A stretch of 64,000 nucleotides of DNA from Burkholderia puraquae (GCF_002099195.1 NZ_NBYX01000001.1:370062-434061); one strand, 5' to 3'; positions 50,596 to 60,526 are shown, counted from the stretch's first letter. Notes: generated by a model from the letters alone, not told the origin. Made by a program: numbers and translations.

Positions 50596-51495
50596 TCAAG
50601 CGGTGGCGGCCGTCGCGGCCAGCATCTGTTCGGCGAAACGCTCGGCCGTGGCGGCCGCGGCGGCGGTCATGATGTCGAGGTTGCCCGCGTACTTCGGCAG
50701 GTAGTCGCCGAGCCCTTCGACTTCCATGAAGACCGACACGCGGTTGCCGTCGAACACCGGCCCGTTCTTCAGCGTGTAGCCCGGCACGTAGCGCTGCACT
50801 TCCTTGACCATCGCATGCACGGACGCCGTGATCGCGTCGACGTCGGGCGGGCCGTCGGTCAGGCAGTGGATCGTGTCGCGCATGATCAGCGGCGGCTCGG
50901 CCGGGTTGATCACGATGATCGCCTTGCCCTTGCGCGCACCGCCGACCTGTTCGATCGCGCCGGACGTCGTGCGCGTGAATTCGTCGATGTTCTTGCGCGT
51001 ACCGGGGCCGACCGAGCGCGACGACACCGTCGCGACGATCTCGCCGTACGCGACCGGCTGCACGCGCGATACCGCGTACACCATCGGAATGGTCGCCTGG
51101 CCGCCGCAGGTCACCATGTTCACGTTCGTCTGTGCGCTATCAAGGTGAGCGTCGAGGTTCACGGGCGGCACGCAGTACGGCCCGATCGCGGCGGGCGTCA
51201 GGTCGATCATCTTCACGCCGAGCGCGGTGAGCTTGTCGGAGTTGTCGCGGTGCACGTACGCCGATGTCGCGTCGAACGCGATGCGGATGCCGTCGGCGGC
51301 CACGTGCGGCAGCAGCCCGTCGACGCCCTTGTCGGTCGTCTTCAGCCCGAACTCGCGCGCCCGCGCGAGGCCGTCGGACGCCGGGTCGACGCCGACCATC
51401 CACACGGGGTCGAGCACCGAAGAGCGGCGCAGCTTGTAGAGCAGGTCGGTGCCGATGTTGCCGGGCCCGATCAGTGCGCATTTGATTTTCTTCAT
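50596..51495 (-). CDS. hsaG: Acylating acetaldehyde/propionaldehyde dehydrogenase (HsaG type)
   Basis: A 299-residue DmpF/MhpF-type dehydrogenase with a Rossmann motif ([13 protein letters not shown], residues 8-20) and catalytic Cys130 ([12 protein letters not shown]). It turns the aldehyde from HsaF into acyl-CoA with NAD+, giving propionyl-CoA from steroid ring A. The ATG at 51495 begins MKKIKCAL, which matches family starts; the frame runs on upstream but without coding character. It forms a channelled complex with HsaF. Confidence 0.9.
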   Translation of the reverse strand: MKKIKCALIGPGNIGTDLLYKLRRSSVLDPVWMVGVDPASDGLARAREFGLKTTDKGVDGLLPHVAADGIRIAFDATSAYVHRDNSDKLTALGVKMIDLTPAAIGPYCVPPVNLDAHLDSAQTNVNMVTCGGQATIPMVYAVSRVQPVAYGEIVATVSSRSVGPGTRKNIDEFTRTTSGAIEQVGGARKGKAIIVINPAEPPLIMRDTIHCLTDGPPDVDAITASVHAMVKEVQRYVPGYTLKNGPVFDGNRVSVFMEVEGLGDYLPKYAGNLDIMTAAAAATAERFAEQMLAATAATA

Positions 51496-51508
51496 CAGGA
51501 TGGTTCCT

Positions 51509-52291
51509 TTAGATAAAGCGGACGTCGCAGCTGCCGATGCCGGAGATATGCATCGACAGCGCATCGCCGGCCGTGACCGGAATCAGTTTCGCGAGCGAGC
51601 CGGACAGCACGATCTCGCCGGCGAGCAGCGGTACGTCGTACGCGGCGAGCGTGTTCGCGAGCCACGCGACCGCGTCGGCGGGATGGCCGAGCGCCGCGTC
51701 GCCGCGGCCTTGCGCGACGGGCTCGCCGTTCTTCTCGATGGTCATCTCGCACGCGGCGAGATCGAGCGTGCGCGGATCGACGCGCGCGTCGCCGAGGACG
51801 TACACGCCGCACGATGCGTTGTCGGCGACGGTGTCCTCGATGCGGATCGCCCAGTCGCGGATGCGCGAATCGACGATCTCGAAGCAGGGCGCGACGGCGG
51901 CCGTCGCGGCAATCACGTCGGTGCGGTCGATACCGGGGCCGCGGAGGTCGCGCGCGAGGATGAACGCGATCTCGCCCTCGGCGCGCGGCGCGATCAGCGA
52001 ATCGGCGGCAATCGCCTCGCCGGCCGCGTAGTGCATGCCGGACAGCAGGATGCCGAAATCGGGCTGGCGCACGTTCAGCATGTCCTGCACGGCCTGGCTC
52101 GTCACGCCGATCTTCTTGCCGACCACGGCCTCGCCGTGTTCGACGCGGCGTTCGATGAAGCGCTGCTGGATGCGGTAGGCGTCGTCGAGCGACAGGCGGC
52201 GCGGGCGGCTCGACAGCGGCGCGACCGGCGCACGCGCGTGCCACGCGGCGTACAGCTCGTCGCCGAGCGTCGTATGCAGGCGGGAAGACAT
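51509..52291 (-). CDS. hsaE: 2-hydroxyhexa-2,4-dienoate hydratase (HsaE type)
   Basis: A 260-residue FAH-fold hydratase (MhpD/DmpE/TesE family) with [20 protein letters not shown], the metal-site Glu region [14 protein letters not shown] and [20 protein letters not shown]. It adds water to the dienoate that HsaD releases from the cleaved ring A. The product is cut by HsaF. It is the first gene of the three-gene reverse-strand operon and follows the DUF1329 gene by 105 bases. Confidence 0.88.
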   Translation of the reverse strand: MSSRLHTTLGDELYAAWHARAPVAPLSSRPRRLSLDDAYRIQQRFIERRVEHGEAVVGKKIGVTSQAVQDMLNVRQPDFGILLSGMHYAAGEAIAADSLIAPRAEGEIAFILARDLRGPGIDRTDVIAATAAVAPCFEIVDSRIRDWAIRIEDTVADNASCGVYVLGDARVDPRTLDLAACEMTIEKNGEPVAQGRGDAALGHPADAVAWLANTLAAYDVPLLAGEIVLSGSLAKLIPVTAGDALSMHISGIGSCDVRFI

Positions 52292-52396
52292 GAAAGGGCC
52301 CTCGAATCTCGAATGGAAAAGGCCGCCGTCGCGGGCGGCGTCGGGCGCCGGAGCGGGGCTCTGGCGCGTTTGTTGCGAGTATGTCGCGCGGATTGC

Positions 52397-53779
52397 TTAG
52401 TTACCCGAACTGCGGATCGCGTCCGGCGAGAAATATGCCTCGTTGAACTGCGGGCTGTTGTCGAGCTTCGGCATCGGGCCTTCGTTCGTCAGGCGGTCGG
52501 CCATGTACGCGCCGGAGATCAGGTCGTGGTAGAACACGGCGCCCGGATAGAACACCTTCGCGTCGTACGCGTACAGCGTCGTCGCGACGTTGGTGCGCCA
52601 CAGCTGGCCGCGCGCGTCGTAGTTGTCGGCGAGCAGCGTCATCCACGAATCCTCGTCGATGTACAGCACGCGCTTCGCATACTGGTGACGATAGTTGCTC
52701 TTCAGCGTCGCCTGCAGCACCCACACGCGATGCAGCTCGTAGCGGAGGTACGACGGATTCTCGTGGCCCTTGGTCAGCAGGTCGGCGTACTTCACCGAGC
52801 TGTCCATCGCCTTGTAGTTGTCGTACGGCACGTAGATCTCGCGCTTGCCGACGATCTTCCAGTCGTAGCGATCGCCGGGGCCGTTGTACAGGCGGTCGTC
52901 GTCGACGGTGCGGAAGCCGCCCGGGCCCTGCGGCTGGTCATAGCCGTACTCGGGCGCCTGGCGCACGCGCCGCGTGCCGGGGTTGTACATCCACGTGCGC
53001 GACGAGTTGTCCGCGCCGGCCTTGTCCCAGTTCGTGAAGCCGACGATCAGCGAGCCGCGGTCGGACAGCGGCAGCTCGGTCGCGTTGCGGTAGTACGTGC
53101 GGTTGTTCAGGTCGCTCTTCACGTCGAACTTGCCGGAGTTGCGCGGCGAGTAGATGTCGTAGCGCACCTTGCCCCACGCGATGTTGCCGTCGGAGTAGAC
53201 CACCGCCTGGTCGTAGGTCGCCTGCTCGGCGCCGATCGCCGACGAAAAGCGCTGGTTCCACAGCAGCTCGGCGGCCGTCTTCGGGATCGGGTAGGGCACC
53301 GTCGGCGGCGCGTTCGTGAGGCCGTTCGCGTCGGGCGTCATCGTCGAATCCGGCGCGTACGCACGGATGTCCTTATAGACGGAATCGCCGTAGCGGAAGT
53401 CGCGATGGCTCGGGTAGACATTGATCTTGAACGTGGCCGGGTAGCGCTTGAACATCGCCTTCTGGCCGTCGGTCAGGTGCTCGGCATACTGCGCCATGTT
53501 TTCCGCGGTGATCGTCGCGACCGGCTTTTCGTTCGCGAACGGATCGGGGTAGCGGCTGCCGCGCTTGTACTGCACGTCCGGCGGCGTGCCGAGCCACTTG
53601 CCCGACCACTCGGGCACGCCGCTGTCCTTGCTCGCGGCGCGCACCGCGCCCATCGGCGTCAGCGGGCCGTCGAGCGCCTTCAGGTCGTCCGGCGTGACCT
53701 TCGGGAACGACGCCGTCGCGACAACCGCGCACGCGGCCATCACCGACGCGCGCAGGAGGGGGAGATGAATGCGTTTCAT
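52397..53779 (-). CDS. DUF1329 outer-membrane-associated protein
   Basis: A 460-residue exported protein (signal peptide residues 1-26) of the DUF1329 family, which is structurally close to LolB/MucB-type lipid-binding beta half-barrels. Stretches include KVTPDDLKALDGPLTPMGAV, YDIYSPRNSGKFDVKSDLNN, YNPGTRRVRQAPEYGYDQPQ and RYELHRVWVLQATLKSNYRH. Members are encoded beside DUF1302 barrels and RND transporters and are thought to handle hydrophobic substrates in the periplasm. GAGG lies six bases before the ATG at 53779. It sits 40 bases after the DUF1302 gene, so they form one unit with hsaE-G-F. Confidence 0.85.
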   Translation of the reverse strand: MKRIHLPLLRASVMAACAVVATASFPKVTPDDLKALDGPLTPMGAVRAASKDSGVPEWSGKWLGTPPDVQYKRGSRYPDPFANEKPVATITAENMAQYAEHLTDGQKAMFKRYPATFKINVYPSHRDFRYGDSVYKDIRAYAPDSTMTPDANGLTNAPPTVPYPIPKTAAELLWNQRFSSAIGAEQATYDQAVVYSDGNIAWGKVRYDIYSPRNSGKFDVKSDLNNRTYYRNATELPLSDRGSLIVGFTNWDKAGADNSSRTWMYNPGTRRVRQAPEYGYDQPQGPGGFRTVDDDRLYNGPGDRYDWKIVGKREIYVPYDNYKAMDSSVKYADLLTKGHENPSYLRYELHRVWVLQATLKSNYRHQYAKRVLYIDEDSWMTLLADNYDARGQLWRTNVATTLYAYDAKVFYPGAVFYHDLISGAYMADRLTNEGPMPKLDNSPQFNEAYFSPDAIRSSGN

Positions 53780-53819
53780 ATCAATCCTCATGTTGCTGAG
53801 TGACGAGCGGCCGGGCCGC

Positions 53820-55385
53820 TCAGAAGTGGTAGGTCGCCGTGGCCAGCACGTAGTCGCGATCCGCGAGCGCGCGCGTGACCGGGTTCGGCGATCCGAGGAA
53901 CTTCGCGTAGACGAGCGACAGCTGCAGGTTGCTCAGGCGCGTGAAGGTCACGCCGGCCGTCACGCGGTGGTCGCCCTGGCCCGTCAGCGAGCCGAGCGCA
54001 CCGGCGAGCGGCGACGTCCCCGTCAGGTCGTGCGTGTAGGTCAGCGGCACGTCGAGATCCCAGCCGTTGAACACGTTCTTGTAGCTGAGCGTCCACGCGA
54101 TCTCCATCGCGAGCGCGTTGCGCGAATTCGCGAGCGTGGTCGAGCCGTCGAGCTCGGAGATGCTGCCCGCATGCACGTACGTGAGTTCGCCGATCAGCGA
54201 TTGCGAGTTCGCAAGGAAGCTCGGCCCGATCGAGTAGATGCCGGACAGGTTCGTCTGCAGCACGTTCGCGCGCGTCGATTGCGGGCCGGTCGGCGTGTTG
54301 ACGAGCACGGCCGCGCCCTGGCGGTACGACACTTCGCCCGCGACGTTCACGGGGCCAACCTGCGTCGAGAAGCTCGCGCCGGTCAGCTTGATGTTGCTGA
54401 AATACTTTTGCTGGTACTGGAGCGTCGGGAAATACGTCGTGACGACGCTCGGGTTCATGTCGTTGTAGTGCAGGTGGTACAGGCCGAGCTCGGTGTCGCC
54501 CAGCACGCGAAAGCGCGCGCCGATCCCCCACTGGTTGCGCGCGCTCGGCTTGTCGTCGGGGCCGCGCGGAATGATCATCCCGCCCGGGCCGATGATGAAC
54601 TGCGCGCCGGGGCCCGTGACGTCGGAATAGCTCCAGTACGTGCCGGGCGCGGTCAGGCGGTTCTGCTGGTACGAGAACTGGTAGTAGCCGAGCAGGCTGA
54701 AGTTCGGCGTGATCTGCCACTGCGTCGAGATCTGCGGCACCGGCAGCAGGATGTCCTTCACTTCGGCACCGGCCATGTACGACTTGGTCGCGTCGGACGG
54801 GCCCTGTGCGCCCGCGATGTTCGGGAAGAACAGGCTTTCGCCCCAGGCGACGACCTGGTCGCCGACCTTCACGTTCAGGCGCGTCGAGCCGATCTTGAAC
54901 GTGTTGTACGCATACGCGGCAAGCAGCGTCGTGTGGCCGCCCGACCAGTAGCGCGCGTCGCTCGTGAAGTTGTTGTACTGGCCCGACTGGTTCACGGTGC
55001 CCGGCGCGTCGTTGTAGTTCGGGCGGTGATACGCCTGGTCGTAGAACGTATCGGCGCGCACGAACACGCCCCAGTCGTCGTGCTTCAGGTTCACTTCGCC
55101 GAGCAGGCTGACCTGGTTCTCGATCAGCTTGTTCTTCGCGAAGTTGCGGTCGCCGTCGTCGCCGTTGATGTTCGCCGGTGTGAGGAGATTGCCGCTCGGT
55201 GCACGCGTACGCATACCGAGGCCGTAACTGAGCGTGAACGTGTAGTCCAGCGTCGTGTCGGCGCCCAGCTCGATCGTGCTGCCCGCGTGTGCGCCGGGTA
55301 CCGCGCACGTCAGCAGCGCGGCGGCCAGCGTCGACAGCGTGGCGGTTGCCCGCTTGTCGGTACGGCGCGAAATCCGTTGATGCAT
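53820..55385 (-). CDS. DUF1302 outer-membrane beta-barrel
   Basis: A 521-residue predicted outer-membrane barrel with a signal peptide (cut after AHA, residue 34). The mature part shows the DUF1302 order: LDYTFTLSYGLGMRTRAPSG, LGEVNLKHDDWGVFVRADTF, QVVAWGESLFFPNIAG and strands that end in YVLATATYHF. This family is a large porin-like channel for hydrophobic organic molecules. Here it probably brings steroids through the outer membrane with DUF1329 and the RND system. It starts at an ATG (55385) with GAGGAGAC upstream. Confidence 0.85.
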   Translation of the reverse strand: MHQRISRRTDKRATATLSTLAAALLTCAVPGAHAGSTIELGADTTLDYTFTLSYGLGMRTRAPSGNLLTPANINGDDGDRNFAKNKLIENQVSLLGEVNLKHDDWGVFVRADTFYDQAYHRPNYNDAPGTVNQSGQYNNFTSDARYWSGGHTTLLAAYAYNTFKIGSTRLNVKVGDQVVAWGESLFFPNIAGAQGPSDATKSYMAGAEVKDILLPVPQISTQWQITPNFSLLGYYQFSYQQNRLTAPGTYWSYSDVTGPGAQFIIGPGGMIIPRGPDDKPSARNQWGIGARFRVLGDTELGLYHLHYNDMNPSVVTTYFPTLQYQQKYFSNIKLTGASFSTQVGPVNVAGEVSYRQGAAVLVNTPTGPQSTRANVLQTNLSGIYSIGPSFLANSQSLIGELTYVHAGSISELDGSTTLANSRNALAMEIAWTLSYKNVFNGWDLDVPLTYTHDLTGTSPLAGALGSLTGQGDHRVTAGVTFTRLSNLQLSLVYAKFLGSPNPVTRALADRDYVLATATYHF

Positions 55386-55540
55386 GGTGTCTCCTCTTTG
55401 GGTATCGACGACGGTCGACTGTGTGTGTTGTCGTGAGAGGCAGAGTAGGGAGATCGCGGTAGCAGGGAATCGTCAAAATGAACTAGATGACTTCCCTAGG
55501 ACTGGCAACGATTCGTGCCGCGCCGGTTGCCATGCGCGCA

Positions 55541-56320
55541 TCAGCGCGCGGCCGCCTGCGCCGCCGACAGGAACGCGGGCCGTTCGCCGCCGCCGTCGAG
55601 CCGCAGGTTCGCGCCCGACGTGTACGACGCGTCGGGCGATGCGAGGAACAGGCACGCGGACGCGACGTCGTCGGGTGTCGCGAGCCGTCCGGCGGGAATC
55701 GTCGCGCGGATGGCGTCGAGCGCATCGTCGTCGCCGTAGTGGCCTTCGGTGGCCGATTCCGTCTGCACGAGGCTCGGGCTGATCGCGCACACGCGCACGC
55801 GCGGCGCCCACTCGACCGCGAGCGACGTGACCGCGTTGACGAGGCCCGCTTTCGCGGCGCCATACGCGGCCGTGCCGGGCGATGGCCGCGACGCGCTGAC
55901 GCTCGCGATGAACAGCATCACGCCGCCTTCGGGCTGCGGTTGCATGATCGCGTTCACGCGCTGCGCGAGCTGCAGCGGCGCGATCAGGTTCAGCCGCACG
56001 ATCGATTCGGTGAAGCGCGGCGACGCATCGGCCGCGAGCGCGAACGGCGAGCCGCCCGCGTTGTTGACGAGCACGTCGAGGCCGCCCGCCGCAGCGCGGA
56101 TCGTCGCGAGCATCGCGTCGACCTGTTCGATGTCGCGCAGGTCGGCCGCGACGAACGCCGCCGTGCGGCCGCCGGCCGAAGGCGGCGTGTCGGGCACGCT
56201 GCGTCCGCAGACGAACACGCGCGCTCCCGCCGAGAGAAACCGTTCGGCGATGCGCCGCCCGATGCCCTTGGTGCCGCCCGTTACGAGCACCGTCTTGCCG
56301 CTGTAGTCGAATCCGTTCAT
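55541..56320 (-). CDS. Short-chain dehydrogenase/reductase
   Basis: A 259-residue SDR with GGTKGIGRRIAERFLSAGA, NNAGGSPFALAA, catalytic Ser-Tyr-Lys in FIASVSASRPSPGTAAYGAA (Lys next) and ASYTSGANLRLDGGGERP. GGAGG is placed well before the ATG at 56320. It lies between the DUF1302 gene and the divergent hsaD gene, so a role on steroid hydroxyl or keto groups is plausible but unproven. A hydroxysteroid dehydrogenase cannot be told from a fatty-acid one by sequence. Confidence 0.78.
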   Translation of the reverse strand: MNGFDYSGKTVLVTGGTKGIGRRIAERFLSAGARVFVCGRSVPDTPPSAGGRTAAFVAADLRDIEQVDAMLATIRAAAGGLDVLVNNAGGSPFALAADASPRFTESIVRLNLIAPLQLAQRVNAIMQPQPEGGVMLFIASVSASRPSPGTAAYGAAKAGLVNAVTSLAVEWAPRVRVCAISPSLVQTESATEGHYGDDDALDAIRATIPAGRLATPDDVASACLFLASPDASYTSGANLRLDGGGERPAFLSAAQAAAR

Positions 56321-56458
56321 CGTCAGCCTCCGTTTCGGTGGGCCGATGATAGGAACAAGCGCGCGCGGCTTCGTAGTCTGAAAGGATGATGCCGGCCGGC
56401 GCCGGCAGCGCAATCATCGTGGCAGGCATCCATCGAACGACGAAGGAGACAACCCGCG

Positions 56459-57295
56459 ATGACGATCCCCACGACGCCGCCGGCCGGCATCTTCACCGAC
56501 GTGCCGGGCGGCCTGCGCCTGCACCACTACGAGGCGGGTGAAGGCCGGCCCGTGGTGTTCATCCACGGTAGCGGCCCGGGCGCCAGCGGCTTCAGCAACT
56601 TCAAGCACAACGTGCCCGCCTTCGCGGCGGCCGGCTATCGCGCGATCGTCGTCGACCTGCCTGGTTACGGGCAGTCGTCGAAGCCGTCCGACGTCGCCTA
56701 TACGCTCGATTTCTTCGTCGGCGCGCTGCATGCGCAACTGAACGCGCTCGGAATCGGACCCGCCGTGCTGCTCGGCAACTCGCTCGGCGGCGCGATCGCA
56801 CTCAAGTACGCGCTCGACTATCCGGAAGAAGTCGACAGGCTGATCATGATGGCGCCTGGCGGTGTCGAGGATCGCGACACTTATTTCCGGATGGAAGGCA
56901 TCCAGCGGATGGTGAAGCTGTTCACCAATCGCCAGATGAATGACGACACGATGCGCGAATTGCTGACGCTGCTCGTGCACGACCCGGCGATCGTCACCGA
57001 CGCGCTTGTCGCGGAGCGGATGAAGGTATGCGTCGAACAGCCGACCGAAGTGCTGTCGACGATGAGCGTGCCGAACCTGACCGACGCGCTCGGCGACCTG
57101 CGCAGCCCGCTGCTCGGTTTCTGGGGCACGGACGACCGCTTCAATCCGGTCGGCGGCGCACTGAAATTCCTCGAACGCTGCCGCGACGCACGCTTCGTGC
57201 TGCTGAACCGTTGCGGCCACTGGGTGATGGTGGAACACGCCGGCTATTTCAATCGGGAATGCCTCGATTTTCTGGCGACGCGGAATACGCGATAA
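56459..57295 (+). CDS. hsaD: 4,9-DSHA hydrolase (HsaD/TesD, meta-cleavage-product hydrolase)
   Basis: A 278-residue alpha/beta-hydrolase of the C-C bond (MCP) class: oxyanion segment FIHGSGPGASGFSNFKHN (36-50), nucleophile Ser108 in LLGNSLGGAI, acid Asp226 in WGTDDRFNP and His254 in NRCGHWVMVEH. The oxyanion GSGPGASGFSNFK motif is that of the MCP hydrolases, not of esterases. It splits 4,9-DSHA from HsaC into the HIP-type acid and 2-hydroxyhexa-2,4-dienoate. AAGGAG precedes the ATG. Confidence 0.89.
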   Translation: MTIPTTPPAGIFTDVPGGLRLHHYEAGEGRPVVFIHGSGPGASGFSNFKHNVPAFAAAGYRAIVVDLPGYGQSSKPSDVAYTLDFFVGALHAQLNALGIGPAVLLGNSLGGAIALKYALDYPEEVDRLIMMAPGGVEDRDTYFRMEGIQRMVKLFTNRQMNDDTMRELLTLLVHDPAIVTDALVAERMKVCVEQPTEVLSTMSVPNLTDALGDLRSPLLGFWGTDDRFNPVGGALKFLERCRDARFVLLNRCGHWVMVEHAGYFNRECLDFLATRNTR

Positions 57296-57362
57296 CGCCG
57301 GATGCCCTTGAAGGCCGGCCCCGATGCGGGCGGGCCCGTCCGAACAAAACCATGGAGACGAC

Positions 57363-58151
57363 ATGAAACTCATCGAAGACCTGTTCGACCTGCGCGGCAA
57401 GGTGGCCGCGATTACCGGCGGCGCGCGCGGCATCGGTGCGGAGACGGCGCGCACGCTGGCTGCCGCCGGCGCGAGCGTCGCGATTCTCGACGTGCTGTCG
57501 CAACCGGCGCAAGCACTGGTCGAGGAAATCCGCGGGCAGGGCGGCCAGGCCGCGTTCTGGTCGCTCGACGTGACGCACGAGGCCGATGTGGCGCGCGTGT
57601 TCGGCGAGATCGTCGCGCGCTTCGGGCGCCTCGACGTGCTCGTGAACAACGCGGGCATCGAAGGCCACAACGTGCCGACGCACGAGCTCACGCTTGCGCA
57701 ATGGCAGCGCGTGCAGGACGTGAACGTGAACGGCGTGTTCCTGTGCACGCGTGCCGCGATTCCGCATATCGACGCGGCCGGCGGCGGCTCGATCGTGAAC
57801 CTGTCGTCGATGTACGGGATCGTCGGCGGGCCCGACGTGCCCGCGTATCACGCGTCGAAGGCGGCGGTACGGATGATGGCGAAGGTCGACGCGATGCTGT
57901 ACGCGGCGAAGAACATCCGGGCGAACTCGGTGCATCCCGGCTATATCCGCACGCCGATGCTCGAGGACGCGTTCCGCCAGATGGGGCAGGACCCCGATCG
58001 TGCATTCGAGTACATGCAGACCAACGTGCCGATGGCGAAGATCGGCAGCCCGCGCGACATCGCAGCCGGGATCCTGTATCTCGTGTCGCCGGCAGGCCGC
58101 TACGTGACGGGGGCGGAGCTTGTGATCGACGGCGGGTTTACGGCGCGCTGA
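57363..58151 (+). CDS. Short-chain dehydrogenase/reductase, possibly a hydroxysteroid dehydrogenase
   Basis: A 262-residue SDR with [30 protein letters not shown], Ser-Tyr-Lys in [20 protein letters not shown] (Lys next) and [14 protein letters not shown]. The plan is that of 3-alpha/20-beta- and 3-beta/17-beta-hydroxysteroid dehydrogenases, so conversion of testosterone to the 3-keto/17-keto steroid is possible. TGGAGAC lies just before the ATG at 57363. It follows hsaD by 67 bases and precedes the etf genes. Confidence 0.75.
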   Translation: MKLIEDLFDLRGKVAAITGGARGIGAETARTLAAAGASVAILDVLSQPAQALVEEIRGQGGQAAFWSLDVTHEADVARVFGEIVARFGRLDVLVNNAGIEGHNVPTHELTLAQWQRVQDVNVNGVFLCTRAAIPHIDAAGGGSIVNLSSMYGIVGGPDVPAYHASKAAVRMMAKVDAMLYAAKNIRANSVHPGYIRTPMLEDAFRQMGQDPDRAFEYMQTNVPMAKIGSPRDIAAGILYLVSPAGRYVTGAELVIDGGFTAR

Positions 58152-58189
58152 CGCGGCGCGGCGCACGCAATGGAACAGGAGACAGGCAG

Positions 58190-58939
58190 TTGAAAGCGCT
58201 CGTGGCGGTAAAACGCGTGGTCGACGCAAACGTGAAGGTCGGCGTGAAATCCGACCGGACGGGCGTCGACATCGCGAACGTGAAGATGTCGATGAACCCG
58301 TTCGACGAGATCGCGGTGGAAGAAGCCGTACGGTTGAAGGAGGCCGGCGTCGTGACCGAAGTGATCGCGGTGTCGGTCGGCGTTGCGCAGGCGCAGGAAA
58401 CGCTGCGTACGGCGCTGGCGATCGGCGCGGATCGCGCGATCCTCGTCGAAGCGAATGAAGGCGTCGAGCCGCTGGCCGTCGCGAAGATCCTGAAGGCGCT
58501 GGTCGACAAGGAACAGCCGCAACTGGTGATCCTCGGCAAGCAGGCCATCGACGACGATTCGAACCAGACGGGCCAGATGCTGGCTGCGCTGGCAGGTCTG
58601 CCGCAGGCGACGTTTGCATCGAAGGTGACGGTGGCCGACGGTAAGGCAACGGTCGCACGTGAAGTCGACGGCGGCGCGGAAACGCTGTCGCTTCAACTGC
58701 CCGCAGTCGTCACCGCCGACCTGCGCCTGAACGAGCCGCGCTACGTGACGCTGCCGAACATCATGAAGGCGAAGAAAAAGCCGCTGGAAATCGTGAAACC
58801 CGACGACCTCGGCGTGGAGGTGACGCCGCGCCTGAAGACGCTGAAGGTGGTCGAGCCGCCGAAGCGCGCAGCCGGCATGAAGGTGCCGGACGTGCAGACG
58901 CTGGTCGGGAAACTGAAGACCGAAGCCAAGGTGCTGTAA
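58190..58939 (+). CDS. etfB: Electron transfer flavoprotein, beta subunit
   Basis: A 249-residue ETF beta subunit ([40 protein letters not shown] and [20 protein letters not shown]). With EtfA it takes electrons from acyl-CoA dehydrogenases and passes them to the ETF-quinone route. The start is a TTG at 58190, with CAGGAG 8 bases upstream, which gives the exact family length. Its place beside hsaD and the SDR suggests it serves the FadE enzymes of the steroid locus. Confidence 0.9.
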   Translation: MKALVAVKRVVDANVKVGVKSDRTGVDIANVKMSMNPFDEIAVEEAVRLKEAGVVTEVIAVSVGVAQAQETLRTALAIGADRAILVEANEGVEPLAVAKILKALVDKEQPQLVILGKQAIDDDSNQTGQMLAALAGLPQATFASKVTVADGKATVAREVDGGAETLSLQLPAVVTADLRLNEPRYVTLPNIMKAKKKPLEIVKPDDLGVEVTPRLKTLKVVEPPKRAAGMKVPDVQTLVGKLKTEAKVL

Positions 58940-58955
58940 GAGGGAGCGGAAAGAA

Positions 58956-59900
58956 ATGACGATTCTGGTGATGGCGGAACACGGCAACGCGTCGATCAAG
59001 GCCGTGACGCTGAATGCCGTCGCTGCCGCACAGGCGCTCAAGGCTGCGGGCGGCGGCGACGTTCATGTGCTCGTCGCAGGACATGACGCGCAGGCAGCGG
59101 CCGATGCAGCGGCGAAGATCGCCGGTGTGTCGAAGGTGCTGCTGGCCGATGCGCCGCAGCTGGCTGACGGTCTGGCCGAGAACGTCGAAGCGACGGTGAT
59201 GAACGTCGCGAACGGCTACTCGCACATCGTTGCGCCGGCCACGGCCTACGGCAAGAACCTCGCGCCGCGCATCGCCGCGAAGCTGGATGTCGCACAGATC
59301 TCCGAGATCACGGCGGTTGTGTCGGCCGATACGTTCGAGCGCCCGATCTACGCGGGCAACGCGATCGCGACGGTGCAGTCGAGTGACCAGGTCAAGGTGA
59401 TCACGGTGCGTGCGACGGCGTTCGATCCGGTCGCGGCCGAAGGCGGCAGCGCGGCGGTCGAGAAGATCGAAGCGGCAGCCGACGCAGGCAAGTCGCAATT
59501 CGTGAGCCGTGAAGTGACGAAGCTGGACCGTCCGGAACTCACCAGCGCGAAGATCATCGTGTCAGGCGGCCGTGGTCTCGGCAGCGGCGAGAACTACACG
59601 AAGGTGCTGGAACCGCTGGCCGACAAGCTGAACGCAGCACTGGGCGCTTCGCGCGCGGCGGTCGACGCAGGCTTCGTGCCGAATGACTACCAGGTCGGCC
59701 AGACCGGCAAGATCGTCGCACCGCAGCTGTATATCGCAGTCGGCATCTCGGGCGCAATTCAGCACCTGGCCGGCATGAAGGATTCGAAGGTGATCGTCGC
59801 GATCAACAAGGATCCGGAAGCGCCGATCTTCAGCGTGGCCGACTACGGTATCGTCGGCGACCTGTTCACGCTCGTGCCGGAAGCGGCCGCGGCGCTCTGA
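58956..59900 (+). CDS. etfA: Electron transfer flavoprotein, alpha subunit
   Basis: A 314-residue ETF alpha subunit: [40 protein letters not shown], the FAD-site [40 protein letters not shown] and [20 protein letters not shown]. It carries the FAD and pairs with EtfB, encoded 16 bases upstream. A hexapeptide-repeat gene begins 3 bases after its stop. Confidence 0.9.
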   Translation: MTILVMAEHGNASIKAVTLNAVAAAQALKAAGGGDVHVLVAGHDAQAAADAAAKIAGVSKVLLADAPQLADGLAENVEATVMNVANGYSHIVAPATAYGKNLAPRIAAKLDVAQISEITAVVSADTFERPIYAGNAIATVQSSDQVKVITVRATAFDPVAAEGGSAAVEKIEAAADAGKSQFVSREVTKLDRPELTSAKIIVSGGRGLGSGENYTKVLEPLADKLNAALGASRAAVDAGFVPNDYQVGQTGKIVAPQLYIAVGISGAIQHLAGMKDSKVIVAINKDPEAPIFSVADYGIVGDLFTLVPEAAAAL

Positions 59901-59903
59901 CCG

Positions 59904-60431
59904 ATGCCGTTGTTCGAATTCAACGGGATGCGGCCGCGCGTCGATCCGTCCGCGTATGTCGATCCGAGCGCGGTCGTGATCGGCGACGTGGCGATCGGCG
60001 CGCGCTGCTACATCGGCCCGCATGCGAGCCTGCGCGGCGACTTCGGCGCGATCGTCGTCGAAGACGGCAGCAACGTGCAGGACGGCTGCGTGCTGCACGT
60101 CGGGATCGGCGAGACGTGCCGGCTCGGCGTCAACAGCCACGTCGGCCACGGCGCGATCGTGCATGGCGCGACGCTCGAACCCGACACGATGATCGGGATG
60201 AATGCGGTCGTGATGGACGGCGCGACGATCGGCGCCACGACGATCGTCGCTGCGTGCGCGTTCGTGAAGGCCGGCTACGCCGTGCCGCGCGGCGTGCTGC
60301 TCGCAGGCATGCCGGGGCGCGTCGTGCGGCGGCTGAGCGGCGCGGAGATCGACGCGAAGGCGAACGGCACGCGGATCTATCAGCAGCTGGCGGCGGACTG
60401 CCTGAGAACGATCAGGCAGGTCGACGGGTGA
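59904..60431 (+). CDS. Gamma-carbonic-anhydrase-like hexapeptide-repeat protein (PaaY/CaiE class)
   Basis: A 175-residue left-handed beta-helix trimer of the gamma-carbonic anhydrase class. Zinc ligands are His65 (GCVLHVG), His82 and His87 (HVGHGAIVHG). It begins MPLFEFNGMRPRVDPSAYVD and ends with a helix. Related PaaY and CaiE are thioesterases or carbonic anhydrases coupled to CoA pathways. It starts 3 bases after etfA, so it is likely co-expressed; a thioesterase role on CoA esters from the steroid locus is possible. Confidence 0.78.
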   Translation: MPLFEFNGMRPRVDPSAYVDPSAVVIGDVAIGARCYIGPHASLRGDFGAIVVEDGSNVQDGCVLHVGIGETCRLGVNSHVGHGAIVHGATLEPDTMIGMNAVVMDGATIGATTIVAACAFVKAGYAVPRGVLLAGMPGRVVRRLSGAEIDAKANGTRIYQQLAADCLRTIRQVDG

Positions 60432-60526
60432 GCAGGCATCCGGGCGCCCCAGGATGCGACGGATTGCCGGGCAGGTTGCCGTTGCCGTAAGATCGGCACA
60501 GGCTTTTCCACCGGCATCCGCGTCAC

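Noticed and set aside
52361..52376. Sigma-54-like sequence TGGCGCG-N4-TTGC on the + strand
   Set aside because: The spacing is right, but it points into the antisense side of the DUF1329 gene and away from any gene start, so it is probably chance in GC-rich DNA.
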